In this document: positions 52,382 through 63,119 of the stretch, in pieces
Numbering within the stretch: position 1 is the first letter of the stretch
Layout of the letters: each line of letters starts with the position of its first letter
From: Nematostella vectensis
Taxonomy: Eukaryota > Cnidaria > Anthozoa > Actiniaria > Edwardsiidae
Assembly: GCF_932526225.1 (NCBI RefSeq)
Contig: NC_064045.1
Location: forward strand, 16,240,442 to 16,304,441
Direction: 5' to 3'
DNA: 64,000 bases
Notes under the pieces: generated by a model
What the model was told of the DNA's origin: nothing
What the model saw: the letters and a program-made list of their open reading frames with translations, nothing else
The model's database searches: none
Position numbers and translations under genes: made by a program

Positions 52382-52792
52382 GGGGGACTCCGATAAAAAC
52401 AGACGGGGGTGATCGTCGGCAAAATTAACCCGTTAGGGATGGCACTTTAGGCGTGGTCAACAGAAATTATTTCCTCTAAGAGATGGAAAATTGGGTAGGG
52501 TTGAAGGAATTTTTGCCCCTAAGGGATAGCAGAATCGAAAAAAAAAAACCGTTTAACACCCCCTTAGGAATAGCAATTAATCGAAGTTTATACCCTAAGA
52601 GATAACAGAATGGAAAAAAAAAACGTTTAACACCCACTTAGGAATAGCAGTTGGTCGAATTTTACACCCTAAGAGATAGCAAAATCTGAAAAATCCTCCA
52701 ACACCCCCAAAGAGATGGCAGTTGGTAGAAATTTTATACCCGAAAAGATATGACGATTACCCCCGTCTATATTTTTAGAGAGTCTCTCCCCC
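52382..52792. mobile_element. Small inverted-repeat element filled with a ~74-bp minisatellite
   Basis: Ends are imperfect inverted repeats: left 52382-52415 (ggggg-act...agacgggggtgatcg) and right 52754-52792 (cgattacccccgtct...agagtctctccccc). Between them are nine related motifs of the type ctaagrgatagca at about 52438, 52482, 52525, 52568, 52601, 52642, 52675, 52714 and 52747. From the third on they alternate in two flavours, giving a composite period of 72-76 bp. Miniature elements with tandem repeats inside short inverted repeats are known from marine invertebrates. It separates the two fragments of the minus-strand gene. Confidence 0.6.
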
Positions 52793-52810
52793 CCCCCCCC
52801 CCCCCCCCCC
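52788..52810. repeat. Poly-C tract (C23)
   Basis: An uninterrupted C run at the right end of the small inverted-repeat element. Two more runs lie at 55026-55041 (C16) and 55108-55122 (C15). Confidence 0.95.
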
Positions 52811-52838
52811 GGGCAAAGATATGCATTCCCCTTCTTTG

Positions 52839-53114
52839 TCAAACTCGCATTTGCCGTATAGTGTGTGCCGGTCTAACCAAGCCAAGCGTGTATAGCCTTT
52901 CACGCACTGGACAGCTGAATAGCTTTGTGGTAGGCTCTTCCTCGTTGCTGACTGCGAGTTCTGGCTCAGCGGCGTTCGCCCTGCGCTCGACAGCACGCTG
53001 GATGTCATCGAATTCACCGTCACTGAACGAGCCCGGAAACGTTGAAATCGATTGGTCAGGATGCTGCTTGAAGGCTCTCTCTCCTCTTCCTCTCCCACTC
53101 CCCTCGTTTTTCAT
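52839..53114 (-). pseudogene. Putative 5' exon of the transposon's minus-strand gene
   Basis: An ATG at 53114-53112 with A at -3 opens a 91-codon frame with arginine/glycine-rich and then acidic composition (FSDGEFDDIQRAVERRAN, SNEEEP) and a stop at about 52839. The frame on the plus strand through the same bases is only an upstream extension of the LINE reading frame and is not real LINE sequence. Upstream of the ATG lies CCATCTTGG, a YY1-like motif often found near metazoan start sites. I see no clear splice donor, so its link to the fragment at 51926-52309 is inferred from strand, spacing and shared GC-rich composition. Confidence 0.35.
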
Positions 53115-53132
53115 TTTTGCTCAAATCCAAGA

Positions 53133-53139
53133 TGGTGGC
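53133..53139. repeat. LINE target-site duplication, left (tggtggc)
   Basis: tggtggc occurs here and again at 54999-55005, bracketing the LINE. Joining the flanks gives gatggtggctataat, on the minus strand a GCCACCATCTTGG motif. Confidence 0.65.
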
Positions 53140-54750
53140 AACAATATTCCAAAAGTAAACACTTTATTTTCAGAATTTCTTCCAACAGCTAATTCTAACA
53201 GCTTTCTTCTAGCTCCCACATCTACAGAGGAAATTAGAAGTATAATCTTAGGAATTAAATCAGGTAAAGCTTGTGGTTCTTATAGCATTCCAATTACAGT
53301 TCTTAAAATACTAAGCTCTATTATTTCAAGGCCTCTGGAGATATTATACAATCTGTCCTTTTCTTCTGGCATTGTACCTGATGCCTTCAAAATTGCACGT
53401 GTCATACCTATTTACAAATCAGGCTCTCATTTTGACACTTCTAATTTTAGACCAATATCATTATTATCTATTTTTAATCAGTTACTTGAAAGGTTAATGT
53501 ATAACAGAGTGATAAAATTTCTAGACAAATACGATATTTTGTACAAAAATCAATTTGGCTTTCGAGCCAATCATTCTACAGAACATGCTCTTCTGCTTAT
53601 TACCGATAAAATCCAAAGATCAATTGAGGGTGGTCAATACTCTTGTGGCATATTTCTTGATTTTAGCAAAGCTTTTGATACTGTTGATCATAAAATATTA
53701 TTAGCAAAACTTTATTCATACGGCATCCGTGGCATAGCTTATGAATGGTTTGTTTCCTACTTATCAAACAGGCAACAGTTTGTTTCTATTGGTAATGTGT
53801 CATCTGCACCACTACCAATAACATGTGGAGTGCCTCAAGGTTCAGTACTTGGTCCACTTCTCTTTCTTCTGTACATTAATGATTTTAATAACTGCTCCAA
53901 CTTATTTGACTTTCATTTATTTGCTGATGATGCCAATTTATTTTGTGCCGATTCTTCATTGACATCCTTAGAGACCAAAGTAAACACAGATCTGTATAAT
54001 ATAAATCGTTGGCTTTGTGCAAATAAATTGGCTTTGAACATCAGTAAAACTAATTTTGTCATTTTTCGACCAGCACAAAAGAGGCTGGCTAGTTCTATTT
54101 CTTTATCAATCAATAATAATACCATTAAACAAAAAAATAATATCAAATATCTTGGTGTAGTTATTGACTCCTTTCTTAACTGGAAGGAGCACATTAACCA
54201 GTTAAGTAAGAAAATCTCCAGAGGTGTCGGAATAATAGCAAAGCTGCGTTACTATGTATCACCAACAATTCTCACTCAGCTATATTATTCTCTAATTTAT
54301 CCATTTCTTACTTATGGTGCTATTATTTGGGGCAACACATATGAATCAACAATCAAGCCTCTTTTTATTTTACAGAAGAAAGCTGTTAGAATCATAACTT
54401 TCTCATCTTACATTGAACATACTTCTCCTATCTTTAGAAAACTAAATATCTTGAAATCTCCTGATCTAATCTATTACTTAAACACAATATTTATGTACAA
54501 ATTTAATTTGAATCTACTTCCAACTCCTTTTGATTCTTTTTTTACTACGGTTGCTTCAAGGCACAAATATAATACAAGACTGGCTTCTAAATCATCGTAC
54601 TGCCTCCCTTTACCTCGAACTAATTATGGAAAGTTTAATATTCGTTTTAAAGGTGCCTCAATTTGGAATAACATCAAAGAACCTACCAAAACCATGCGTT
54701 TGCCTAGCTTCAAGGCTGCAATAAAGACCTCAATCCTTGAAAATTATTAG
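53140..54750 (+). pseudogene. LINE reverse transcriptase, truncated at the N-terminus
   Basis: 536 residues with no internal stop. RT blocks appear in order: SGKACGSYSIP, FRPISLLS (about residue 103), FGFRANHSTEHALL, FLDFSKAFDTVDHK (172), GVPQGSVLGPLLFLLYINDF (230), the catalytic FADD (261-264), NKLALNISKTNF, KYLGVVID, and the C-terminal TYGAIIWGN and LQKKAVRIIT blocks. The catalytic aspartates are present. There is no apurinic endonuclease domain and no start of its own: the open frame continues upstream to 52750 only by chance, through the antisense of other sequence. The family makes cDNA by target-primed reverse transcription. This copy is probably dead for lack of the 5' half, but looks young. 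Confidence 0.9.
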
Positions 54751-54864
54751 CCTCTATCTAGTTTTTTTGTTTTATTGCATTTTATTTTGCTGCTGCTTTC
54801 ATGTATTTTGTATTCGTGCCTTGTACGTCCTTGCTATACGCTCCATTTAATTGAACTATTTTGT

Positions 54865-54905
54865 GCTGCCTAGCCAGATTAGCTTTTTAGTTACTTCTAG
54901 GCAGC
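54865..54905 (+). other. LINE 3' UTR stem-loop
   Basis: GCTGCCTAG (54865-54873) pairs perfectly with CTAGGCAGC (54897-54905) over a 23-nt loop, about 95 nt before the microsatellite tail. It is a candidate recognition structure for the LINE reverse transcriptase. Confidence 0.55.
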
Positions 54906-55306
54906 CAATACCCAAAATCTGTAATTATTATTTATTTTCTTACTGTAATTTCTGTGTGTGGTATAAATAAAGTTATATTGTTGTATTGTTGTTGTTGTTG
55001 GTGGCTATAATACACCGGGTAAACGCCCCCCCCCCCCCCCCTTATTGAAGGCTTTTCAAATATTATTATTTTTCCAAATGGTACCTATGGTTGAGCAAGC
55101 CACACCTCCCCCCCCCCCCCCCTCCTCAGTCCTCTGGTCCTATGATCTCCTGCCTGAGACTTTGTCAAAGTAAAGAAGCGCTTATAGACAGTAATTACCT
55201 GCTTGCAATAAGCTTTTACTGCTTCTTACGCGCAATGATAGAATCCTGCGTTGTCTTGCTTGTAGTATGCCGGTAAAGTGAATAGTGAAAGCGATTTTTT
55301 TTACTG

Positions 55307-55404
55307 GTTAACAACCAATCGATTGGCTAGGACAAAATTTGGACGGCTGTTTATCCCGGCCAGACAAATTTTGTCCTCCTAGTACGATTAGGCCCTTAGT
55401 TAAC
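55307..55404. repeat. 98-bp imperfect palindrome
   Basis: GTTAAC at both ends and a perfect 13-bp core arm AGGACAAAATTTG (55329-55341) with CAAATTTTGTCCT (55365-55377), plus partial matches such as cgattgg and cctaatcg between. It could be a miniature foldback element or a remnant of one. Confidence 0.55.
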
Positions 55405-55439
55405 GCGCGAAAAAATGAAAACAGAAAAGTAACCTCAAA

Positions 55440-55650
55440 ATTTACCTAGGGAGCTTTTTTGGACATATGCTCCCTGACAAGAATGGAATTTTTTTGGTAG
55501 TATTGAAAACAATAGTAAAAGCATCAACTGTTATTTTTTCTTACTTTCTTTTTATAACTCAATTTACCTGGGGAATGGAAATTGGTTGGTTATATCATAA
55601 ACAATGGTAGAAAAGCTTCAACTGTTATGTTTTCTTGATTTCTTTGTATG
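55440..55650. repeat. Degenerate direct repeat (two ~115-bp copies)
   Basis: The copies begin atttacctaggg (about 55440) and atttacctgggg (about 55561). Both contain gaatggaa, aaaacaatagtaraa-type sequence, caactgttat and a ttctt tract in the same order. A local duplication within the transposon interior. Confidence 0.5.
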
Positions 55651-56072
55651 AACGCTTGTTGAATAAATTAACTCCTCGAATTTGCATAACAACACGACAG
55701 CAGAAGATGGTACGCGTTTCTAGTCCACGAAAGTAGGAAACGAAAGAAAATATTATAATTCTTATAGAACGAGGGATGGATAGAAATAAATATAGGACGA
55801 TTTAAGAATAACTTTCGTGGGAAAAAGTTTTGTGATGCTCATGAAGCGGAAGAATAAAGAACCGGAAGTTTTTAGTGCCGATAATAATTATCATCCATGG
55901 GGATTGTACTTTAAAATGTTATGAAAATATAATCTTGAAAAGCATATAAACATCAGAGAGACAAGAATATTTGATCAAATACCAGTATTTTCAAGAATTA
56001 TATTGCATCCTTTTTTTGGGAGTTTTAATTGTTATTTATAAGTTTTTGGTAGCGAGGCATTAAAAAGTGAGT

Positions 56073-56629
56073 GTCGGCATTTGTTTATAATTAGGGTCAA
56101 GTGGGGGTCATATTTCGGCTTGTAAAAAAGTCGGATTTTATTTGCCCCTAAATTTTTTTTCACATATCAAAAGTAGAAATGATGCTCTTTTCGATGAATG
56201 CAAACATTTTTGCCAAATCCACATCTCATCGGCGATATTACACGATTATTTCAAGGCTTTTCAAAATCATACAAAAACATAAAATAAAATAAAATCGCGT
56301 AAAATAATAAGGTGCTGACAGAACAGCTTATCCTTCAGCCTGGGAGTTCCTTATTATCCATTCTTTAGGTTTATATAAGCTGCAGTTGTTTTATCACGCG
56401 TTGCGAACCGGTTTTTAGTCTTTTTCTAACAACCACGAAATTGTCTCAAATCCGGGTGCGGGAGACGAAAAATTACTTTTCGGCTTCTATCGCCAAAAAT
56501 ATTTATCCAAATTGCTTCAAACTTTCACAGGATATCATGGTCACACATACCTATTACCAGTTTAATTTTGAGCTAGGGCACCCAAACATCATTTTTCCGA
56601 GAAATCTCGACGAACTCAGACTGCTGGTC
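56073..56629 (-). repeat. Right terminal inverted repeat (~557 bp)
   Basis: Reverse complement of 50714-51270 with scattered differences (for example gaccagcagtctgag at the outer end against gaccagcggtctgag). Confidence 0.88.
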
Positions 56630-56633
56630 TTAA
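56630..56633. repeat. TTAA target-site duplication, right
   Basis: Second copy of the target. Array sequence resumes as aaggggagtgtcatgg. Confidence 0.9.
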
Positions 56634-58050
56634 AAGGGGAGTGTCATGGTTAAGAGATTTGCATTAGCTCTAGAGCCCTGACACAATGAACTTCAGTGAA
56701 ATTCTAATACTGACTTATGAGCTTTTGGTACATGTGGGAGACTTTAAACAAAACAAAAATAATGACCACAAACTGTCCATTAACATAGTTTTCAATATAA
56801 TATTGCATATTATTTAATAAGGTATTGACAGCTTTTAAAAAGTTCAACTGTTTGTAGACACTTAAAAGCCTACAATAAACACTGACTCCAGACATGCGCA
56901 GTACTATGCTGCTGCCCCTTTAAAGTAAAATACAGCTTTACTTAGTCAGCGTAGACAATATTGCGGATTTTGTCAATATTCTAATATGAATATGCCAATA
57001 TTCTCCCCCCTTACGTCTTTATTTCTATTTATTTTATGATTTTCACATGATACCAAAACAGCGTCTTTTTTCTTCGCTAATTTGATGTCATGTGCACAAT
57101 AAAAGAGATGCGCCCGTGCGCATGGCGAGTCCCCAAGGGACCCAAGACGCCCAAATAGACCTCTATTTTTTGTCATCCACAATCTCGGCGAGCTGTGCGT
57201 GGCGTAACCGTATTACAGGCCTGGGATCCTGGTTATTGTCCTCCCCATTAATGCGCGGGTTGGGATAACCTTGCAAGAGTGTTGTACAGCATATTCGCTC
57301 GGAAATATCGGTGCTTGGGGCCTTCGGGTTCTTTACAGCCTTCCGTAAAAGCCTTGTGCTGCCATACCGATTGGGTAATCCGTATGTATGGTTTCCGTTT
57401 TCTTCTTCAGACCGGGTTCGATCCCAGGCCAATGGGCTTTTTTTTTATTCGTTTTCTTTCTTTGTGCTTGCCCCCCCTAATCCTGATTGGTTTTGCGCAA
57501 AAATAATAAAAAAAGTGAGTTTGCAAAATAAGCTTGCTGGATTTATTGATTATATGTATCAATTTGTTCCTAGGAAGTTAACAAAAAACACAAAGCAAAG
57601 AGTTTGAGGAAGTAAACAAGTATGTGAACTTTAATGTTCTATTTGAAGGGGTGCATTTTGTACAGGGAAGCATACATAGAATGCTTAACTGGTGGAGAGG
57701 GAAGAGGTAAAAGTTTATTGAGCATAATTTCAACAATAGCAGGGGGAAGAGAGGGGCACTCTCTTCATACAATATTGCAGTTGTTACTTATTATTAAATA
57801 AGTTTGTAACATGTCTTTGTTTATTAAGCAAGGTCTATTTCTGAGACAAGCAAACTCAAGTAAGGCTGTTGAAATAACAGGTGAGTGTTAAAAGAAAAAC
57901 AATTATCTGATTAGAAAACTACTGTAGATTCCTTTGCACCAAAATAAGAACAAACTTCATTTTGTTTGTTATTTATGAGGAACGAGATGAGCTCTACAAA
58001 GCCATAAAGAAATATGTATTGCTCATCTAAATTATACAAGTAAATGATAA

Positions 58051-60053
58051 TATTTAAAAAGAACTACTGTAAGTAATTAGAGTGGTTTTCATTAACCCGT
58101 GAAACAAAGTGTGATAGTTAAACGGTAATAGTTAGTAAAACACAAAAAAGAACAATAGAATCAGATCACCACAAAGTGTAATACGCTAAAGCGTAGTTCA
58201 CGGGTTAATGAAGGTTTTGACATTTCAACCTTACATCCACATGAAAGTAATGCCTAATATGGAGTGCCCTACAGTAAGTGTTTTGCAGTCAAGTTGTTTT
58301 CTGTTAGTAGGTAAAAAAATATTCTAAATAATAGTAATCATAGCTATGGTCACCACTTACACATATAGAACTTGTAATGAAAAGAAAGAAAAAATATATA
58401 TATATGCAGTCAAACAACAGAATTGCATGATAACCTTGAATATATTGAATAAAGGACTGCAAAAAAACATATTTTATACTAGTTGCTTGAATTGACCCTT
58501 GGCTATTTTTAGCTGAATTCTCCTCCCCCTCTAAAAAAGAAAATAATAATAATAATAATAGAACAAAACTAAAAAGAAAACAAACACAACAGAGACCCCC
58601 ACCAACAATTTTGATTTTTTTTACTTTCCTTTAAAAGGGGAGTGTCATGGTTAAGAGATTTGCAATAGCTCTAGAGCCCTGACACAATGAACTTCAGTGA
58701 AATTCTAATACTGACTTATGAGCTTTTGGTACATGTGGGAGACTTTAAACAAAACAAAAAAAATGACCACAAACTGTCCATTAACATAGTTTTCAATATA
58801 ATATTGCATATTATTTAATAAGGTATTGACAGCTTTTAAAAAGTTCAACTGTTTGTAGACACTTAAAAGCCTACAATAAACACTGACTCCAGACATGCGC
58901 AGTACTATGCTGCTGCCCCTTTAAAGTAAAATACAGCTTTACTTAGTCAGCGTAGACAATATTGCGGATTTTGTCAATATTCTAATATGAAGATGTCAAT
59001 ATTCTCCCCCCTTACGTCTTTATTTCTATTTATTTTATGATTTTCACATGATACCAAAACAGCGTCTTTTTTCTTCGCTAATTTGATGTCATGTACATAA
59101 TAAAAGAGATGCGCCCGTGCGCATGGCGAGTCCCCAAGGGACCCAAGACGCCCAAATAGACCTCTATTTTTTGTCATCCACAATCTCGGCGAGCTGTGCG
59201 TGGCGTAACCGTATTACAGGCCTGGGATCCTGGTTATTGTCCTCCCCATTAATGCGCGGGTTGGGATAACCTTGCAAGAGTGTTGTACAGCATATTCGCT
59301 CGGAAATATCGGTGCTTGGGGCCTTCGGGTTCTTTACAGCCTTCCGTAAAAGCCTTGTGCTGCCATACCGATTGGGTAATCCGTATGTATGGTTTCCGTT
59401 TTGTTCTTCAGACCGGGTTCGATCCCAGGACAATGGGCTTTTTTTTAATTCGTTTTTTTTTTCTTTGTGCTGGACAGCTTAATCCTGATAGGTTTTGCGC
59501 AAAAATAATAAAAAAAGTGAGTTTGCAAAATAAGCTTGCTAGATTTATTGATTATATGTATTCAATTTGTTCCTAAGAAGTTAACAAAAAACACAAAGCA
59601 AAGAGTTTGAGGAAGTAAACAAGTATGTGAACTTTAATGTTCTATTTGAAGGGGTGCATTTTGTACAGGGAAGCATACATAGAATGCTTAACTGGTGGAG
59701 AGGGAAGAGGTAAAAGTTTATTGATCATAATTTCAACAATAGCAGGGGGAAGAGAGGGGCACTCTCTTCATACAATATTGCAGTTGTTACCTATTATTAA
59801 ATAAGTTTGTAACATGTCTTTGTTTATTAAGCAAGGTCTATTTCTGAGACAAGCAAACTCAAGTAAGGCTGTTGAAATAACAGGTGAGTGTTAAAAGAAA
59901 AACAATTATCTGATTAGAAAACTACTGTAGATTCCTTTGCACCAAAATAAGAACAAACTTCATTTTGTTTGTTATTTATGAGGAACGAGATGAGCTCTAC
60001 AAAGCCATAAAGAAATATGTATTGCTCATCTAAATTATACAAGTAAATGATAA
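58051..60053 (+). repeat. Array unit 27 (edge-like)
   Basis: A box 59201-59211, B box 59416-59426. The closing stem has C to A (CCCAGGACAATGG). Sequence after the terminator is unusually altered (T10 and ctggacagctt at 59450-59480), as in unit 28 but nowhere else. Confidence 0.93.
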
Positions 60054-61020
60054 TATTTAAAAAGAACTACTGTAAGTAATTAGAGTGGTTTTCATTAACC
60101 CGTGAAACAAAGTGTGATAGTTAAACGGTAATAGTTAGTAAAACACAAAAAAGAACAATAGAATCAGATCACCACAAAGTGTAATACGCTAAAGCGTAGT
60201 TCACGGGTTAATGAAGGTTTTGACATTTCAACCTTACATCCACATGAAAGTAATGCCTAATATCGAGTGCCCTACAGTAAGTGTTTTGCAGTCAAGTTGT
60301 TTTCTGTTAGTAGGTAAAAAAATATTCTAAATAATAGTAATCATAGCTATGGTCACCACTTACACATATAGAACTTGTAATGAAAAGAAAGAAAAAATAT
60401 ATATATATGCAGTCAAACAACAGAATTGCATGATAACCTTGAATATATTGAATAAAGGACTGCAAAAAAACATCTTTTATACTAGTTGCTTGAATTGACC
60501 CTTGGCTATTTTTAGCTGAATTCTCCTCCCCCTCTAAAAAAGAAAATAATAATAATAATAATAGAACAAAACTAAAAAGAAAATAAACACAACAGAGACC
60601 CCCACCAACAATTTTGATTTTTTTTTTACTTTCCTTTAAAAGGGGAGTGTCATGGTTAAGAGATTTGCAATAGCTCTAGAGCCCTGACACAATGAACTTC
60701 AGTGAAATTCTAATACTGACTTATGAGCTTTTGGTACATGTGGGAGACTTTAAACAAAACAAAAAAAATGACCACAAACTGTCCATTAACATAGTTTTCA
60801 ATATAATATTGCATATTATTTAATAAGGTATTGACAGCTTTTAAAAAGTTCAACTGTTTGTAGACACTTAAAAGCCTACAATAAACACTGACTGCAGACA
60901 TGCGCAGTACTATGCTGCTGCCCCTTTAAAGTAAAATATAGCTTTACTTAGTCAGCGTAGACAATATTGCGGATTTTGTCAGTATTCTAATATGAAGATG
61001 TCAATATTCTCCCCCCTTGT

Positions 61021-62031
61021 AAGTTAGCACCAACTCTATTTGGCATCTACGCTGCTGTCCTGCTCTGGTTGGCCTTTAATAAAATTGAACACACCTGCAG
61101 CATCAAGATAAGATTCCGATTTGATGGTAATCTCTTCGATCTTCACAGGCTCAAAGCAAAAACAAAAGTCCTTACGGAATTCATTAGGGAGGCACAGTAC
61201 GCTGACGATATCGCCTTATTTAGCGATACCCCAGAGGGTCTGCAGTCTTTACTTACATCGTACAATGAACTTGCTAAGAGAATGGGGATGCGCATTAACA
61301 CTAAAAAGACGGAGACTATGTGTATTGGTAATACTGCCGACTTTTATGTTGATGGCATTAAGCTGGTCAATGTTACTCACTTTAAATACCTTGGTAGTAT
61401 CCTGTCAAGTGACTGCTCAATGAGAGCGGAGCTCACATCTCGTATACAAGCTGTATCATGTGCTTATGGTCGCCTTCGAAAGAGAGTTTTCGACTCACGT
61501 GATCTCACTGTACCAACCAAGATCGCTGTTTATAATCAATGTCTAATGCCTCTCTTATTGTACGGTAGTGAGACATGGACTGTATATCAGCATGAAGTTA
61601 GAGAACTTCGTACTCTGCAACAACGCCATTTACGCCTAATCCTCAAGATCAAGTGGGATGACTATAAAAGCAATGAAGACGTCCTCCGTCGCGCAAACGT
61701 AGATGATATTGAAACAAAATTAGCTAGAAATCGTCTCCGCTGGCTTGGTCACCTCTGCCGAATGGACGATGACAGAGTGCCTAAGCAGCTGTTATTTTCG
61801 GAGCTAGAACACGGGTCTCGCCCAGTTGGTCGTCCTAAACTAAGATTCAAGGACACTTTGAAAAAAGACCTCAAAATTGGATGCGTCCTTGAAGTGTGGA
61901 ACTATCATGTACATAATAGAAAGGAATGGAGGGCGATCACAAATAACATCTGCACGTCATACGACAAAAGAAGATATGAAACTTATTTAAAACAAAGGGA
62001 AGCTCGCCGTAAAAGGGCGGAGAACAGTTAA
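61021..62031 (+). pseudogene. LINE reverse transcriptase C-terminal half
   Basis: The frame is open from the insertion edge, starting KLAPTLFGIYAAVL, which corresponds to the segment just after the family's QGC motif. Then come RRLKAKTK-like RLKAKTKVLTEFIREA, the catalytic YADD (61198-61209), INTKKTETMCIG, FKYLGSILSSD, LLYGSETWT, LRWLGHLCRMDDDRVPKQLL and GSRPVGRPKLRFKDTLKKDLK, ending in a basic tail before TAA at 62029. An initiator further inside (a TTG at 61069) would be an artefact. RT blocks before this point and any endonuclease are missing, so it cannot work alone. There are no stops or frameshifts in the remaining 336 codons, which suggests a fairly recent insertion. Confidence 0.88.
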
Positions 62032-62047
62032 ATACAAACTGTGTTAT

Positions 62048-62061
62048 ACCCGTTCGCGGGT
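62048..62061 (+). other. Hairpin with TTCG loop at LINE 3' end
   Basis: ACCCG-TTCG-CGGGT, a perfect 5-bp stem 17 nt before the end of the insert. It is likely part of the 3' recognition structure of this LINE. Confidence 0.45.
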
Positions 62062-63119
62062 GCAGGCGCTTATATATTACGTCTTTATTTCTATTTATTT
62101 TATGATTTTCACATGATACCAAAACAGCGTCTTTTTTCTTCGCTAATTTGATGTCATGTACATAATAAAAGAGATGCGCCCGTGCGCATGGCGAGTCCCC
62201 AAGGGACCCAAGACGCCCAAATAGACCTCTATTTTTTGTCATCCACAATCTCGGCGAGCTGTGCGTGGCGTAACCGTATTACAGGCCTGGGATCCTGGTT
62301 ATTGTCCTCCCCATTAATGCGCGGGTTGGGATAACCTTGCAAGAGTGTTGTACAGCATATTCGCTCGGAAATATCGGTGCTTGGGGCCTTCGGGTTCTTT
62401 ACAGCCTTCCGTAAAAGCCTTGTGCTGCCATACCGATTGGGTAATCCGTATGTATGGTTTCCGTTTTGTTCTTCAGACCGGGTTCGATCCCAGGACAATG
62501 GGCTTTTTTTTAATTCGTTTTTTTTTTCTTTGTGCTGGACCCCTTAGTCCTGATAGGTTTTGCGCAAAAATAATAAAAAAAAGTGAGTTTGCAAAATAAG
62601 CTTGCTAGATTTATTGATTATATGTATTCAATTTGTTCCTAGGAAGTTAACAAAAACCACAAAGCAAAGAGTTTGAGGAAGTAAACAAGTATGTGAACTT
62701 TAATGTTCTATTTGAAGGGGTGCATTTTGTACAGGGAAGCATACATAGAATGCTTAACTGGTGGAGAGGGAAGAGGTAAAAGTTTATTGATCATAACTTC
62801 AACAATAGCAGGGGGAAGAGAGGGGCACTCTCTTCATACAATATTGCAGTTGTTACCTATTATTAAATAAGTTTGTAACATGTCTTTGTTTATTAAGCAA
62901 GGTCTATTTCTGAGACAAGCAAACTCAAGTAAGGCTGTTGAAATAACAGGTGAGTGTTAAAAGAAAAACAATTATCTGATTAGAAAACTACTGTAGATTC
63001 CTTTGCACCAAAATAAGAACAAACTTCATTTTGTTTGTTATTTATGAGGAACGAGATGAGCTCTACAAAGCCATAAAGAAATATGTATTGCTCATCTAAA
63101 TTATACAAGTAAATGATAA

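Larger units (their letters stand above)
53140..54998 (+). mobile_element. 5'-truncated CR1/L2-like LINE
   Basis: It comprises a reverse transcriptase frame, a short 3' UTR with a perfect 9-bp stem (54865-54873 with 54897-54905), and a 3' end of TTG/TTGT microsatellite repeats after aataaagttatattg. The 3' microsatellite and stem-loop are typical of the L2/CR1 group and of 3'-end recognition by its reverse transcriptase. The endonuclease half is missing, as expected of an incomplete target-primed insertion. The 7-bp duplication defines both ends. Confidence 0.85.
55006..56072. other. Internal transposon sequence right of the LINE
   Basis: It holds the poly-C runs at 55026-55041 and 55108-55122, the palindrome 55307-55404, and a degenerate direct repeat near 55440-55650. 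No convincing coding frame; the short frame at 55091-55276 runs through poly-C and is not credible. Confidence 0.5.
50714..56629. mobile_element. TTAA-flanked DNA transposon with long TIRs, nested insertions
   Basis: The element of 5916 bp begins gaccagcggtctgag and ends ctcagactgctggtc. It is flanked by TTAA on both sides and sits exactly inside an otherwise normal array unit. The two ends are inverted repeats of about 557 bp, about 90% identical by eye. A TTAA duplication is the signature of piggyBac and Kolobok superfamilies; I saw no intact transposase to decide between them. Removing the LINE (1859 bp plus duplication) and the small inverted-repeat element (about 430 bp) leaves about 3.6 kb, a plausible size for an autonomous ancestor with a minus-strand gene. 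It is now surely non-autonomous. Confidence 0.88.
50130..58050 (+). repeat. Array unit 26, split by a TTAA transposon
   Basis: The left part is 50130-50713 and the right part 56634-58050, together 2001 bp once the insert and one TTAA copy are removed. The break falls in cctttaaaagggg. In the right part the A box is at 57200-57210 and the B box at 57415-57425, with the ttttcttcttc variant. One T is missing near 57560. Confidence 0.93.
61019..62078 (+). mobile_element. Second 5'-truncated LINE (RTE-like group, tentative)
   Basis: 1060 bp inserted between ctcccccctt and acgtcttta of unit 28. At most TT is shared at the two junctions, so there is no clear target duplication. The left edge starts in mid-frame of the reverse transcriptase, and the right edge ends in tatatatt after a hairpin ACCCG-TTCG-CGGGT (62048-62061). 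It shares no recognisable sequence with the LINE at 53140. Clade assignment is by general protein pattern only. Confidence 0.85.
60054..63119 (+). repeat. Array unit 28, split by a truncated LINE
   Basis: The left part is 60054-61018 and the right part 62079-63119, 2006 bp in total without the insert. The break lies within ccccccttacg. In the right part the A box is at 62266-62276 and the B box at 62481-62491, with the same weakened closing stem and altered terminator flank as unit 27. Confidence 0.93.

Noticed and set aside
52775-53098. 107-codon minus-strand frame overlapping the putative 5' exon
   Set aside because: GTG start and a poly-glycine end from the C23 tract; the ATG-started frame at 53114 is the better candidate.
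52750-53139. First 130 codons of the long frame ending in the LINE reverse transcriptase
   Set aside because: They run through the inverted-repeat element end, C23 and the antisense of the minus-strand exon, and end exactly at the LINE target duplication. A chance upstream extension.
53913-54194. 93-codon minus-strand frame inside the LINE
   Set aside because: Antisense shadow of the reverse transcriptase palm region.
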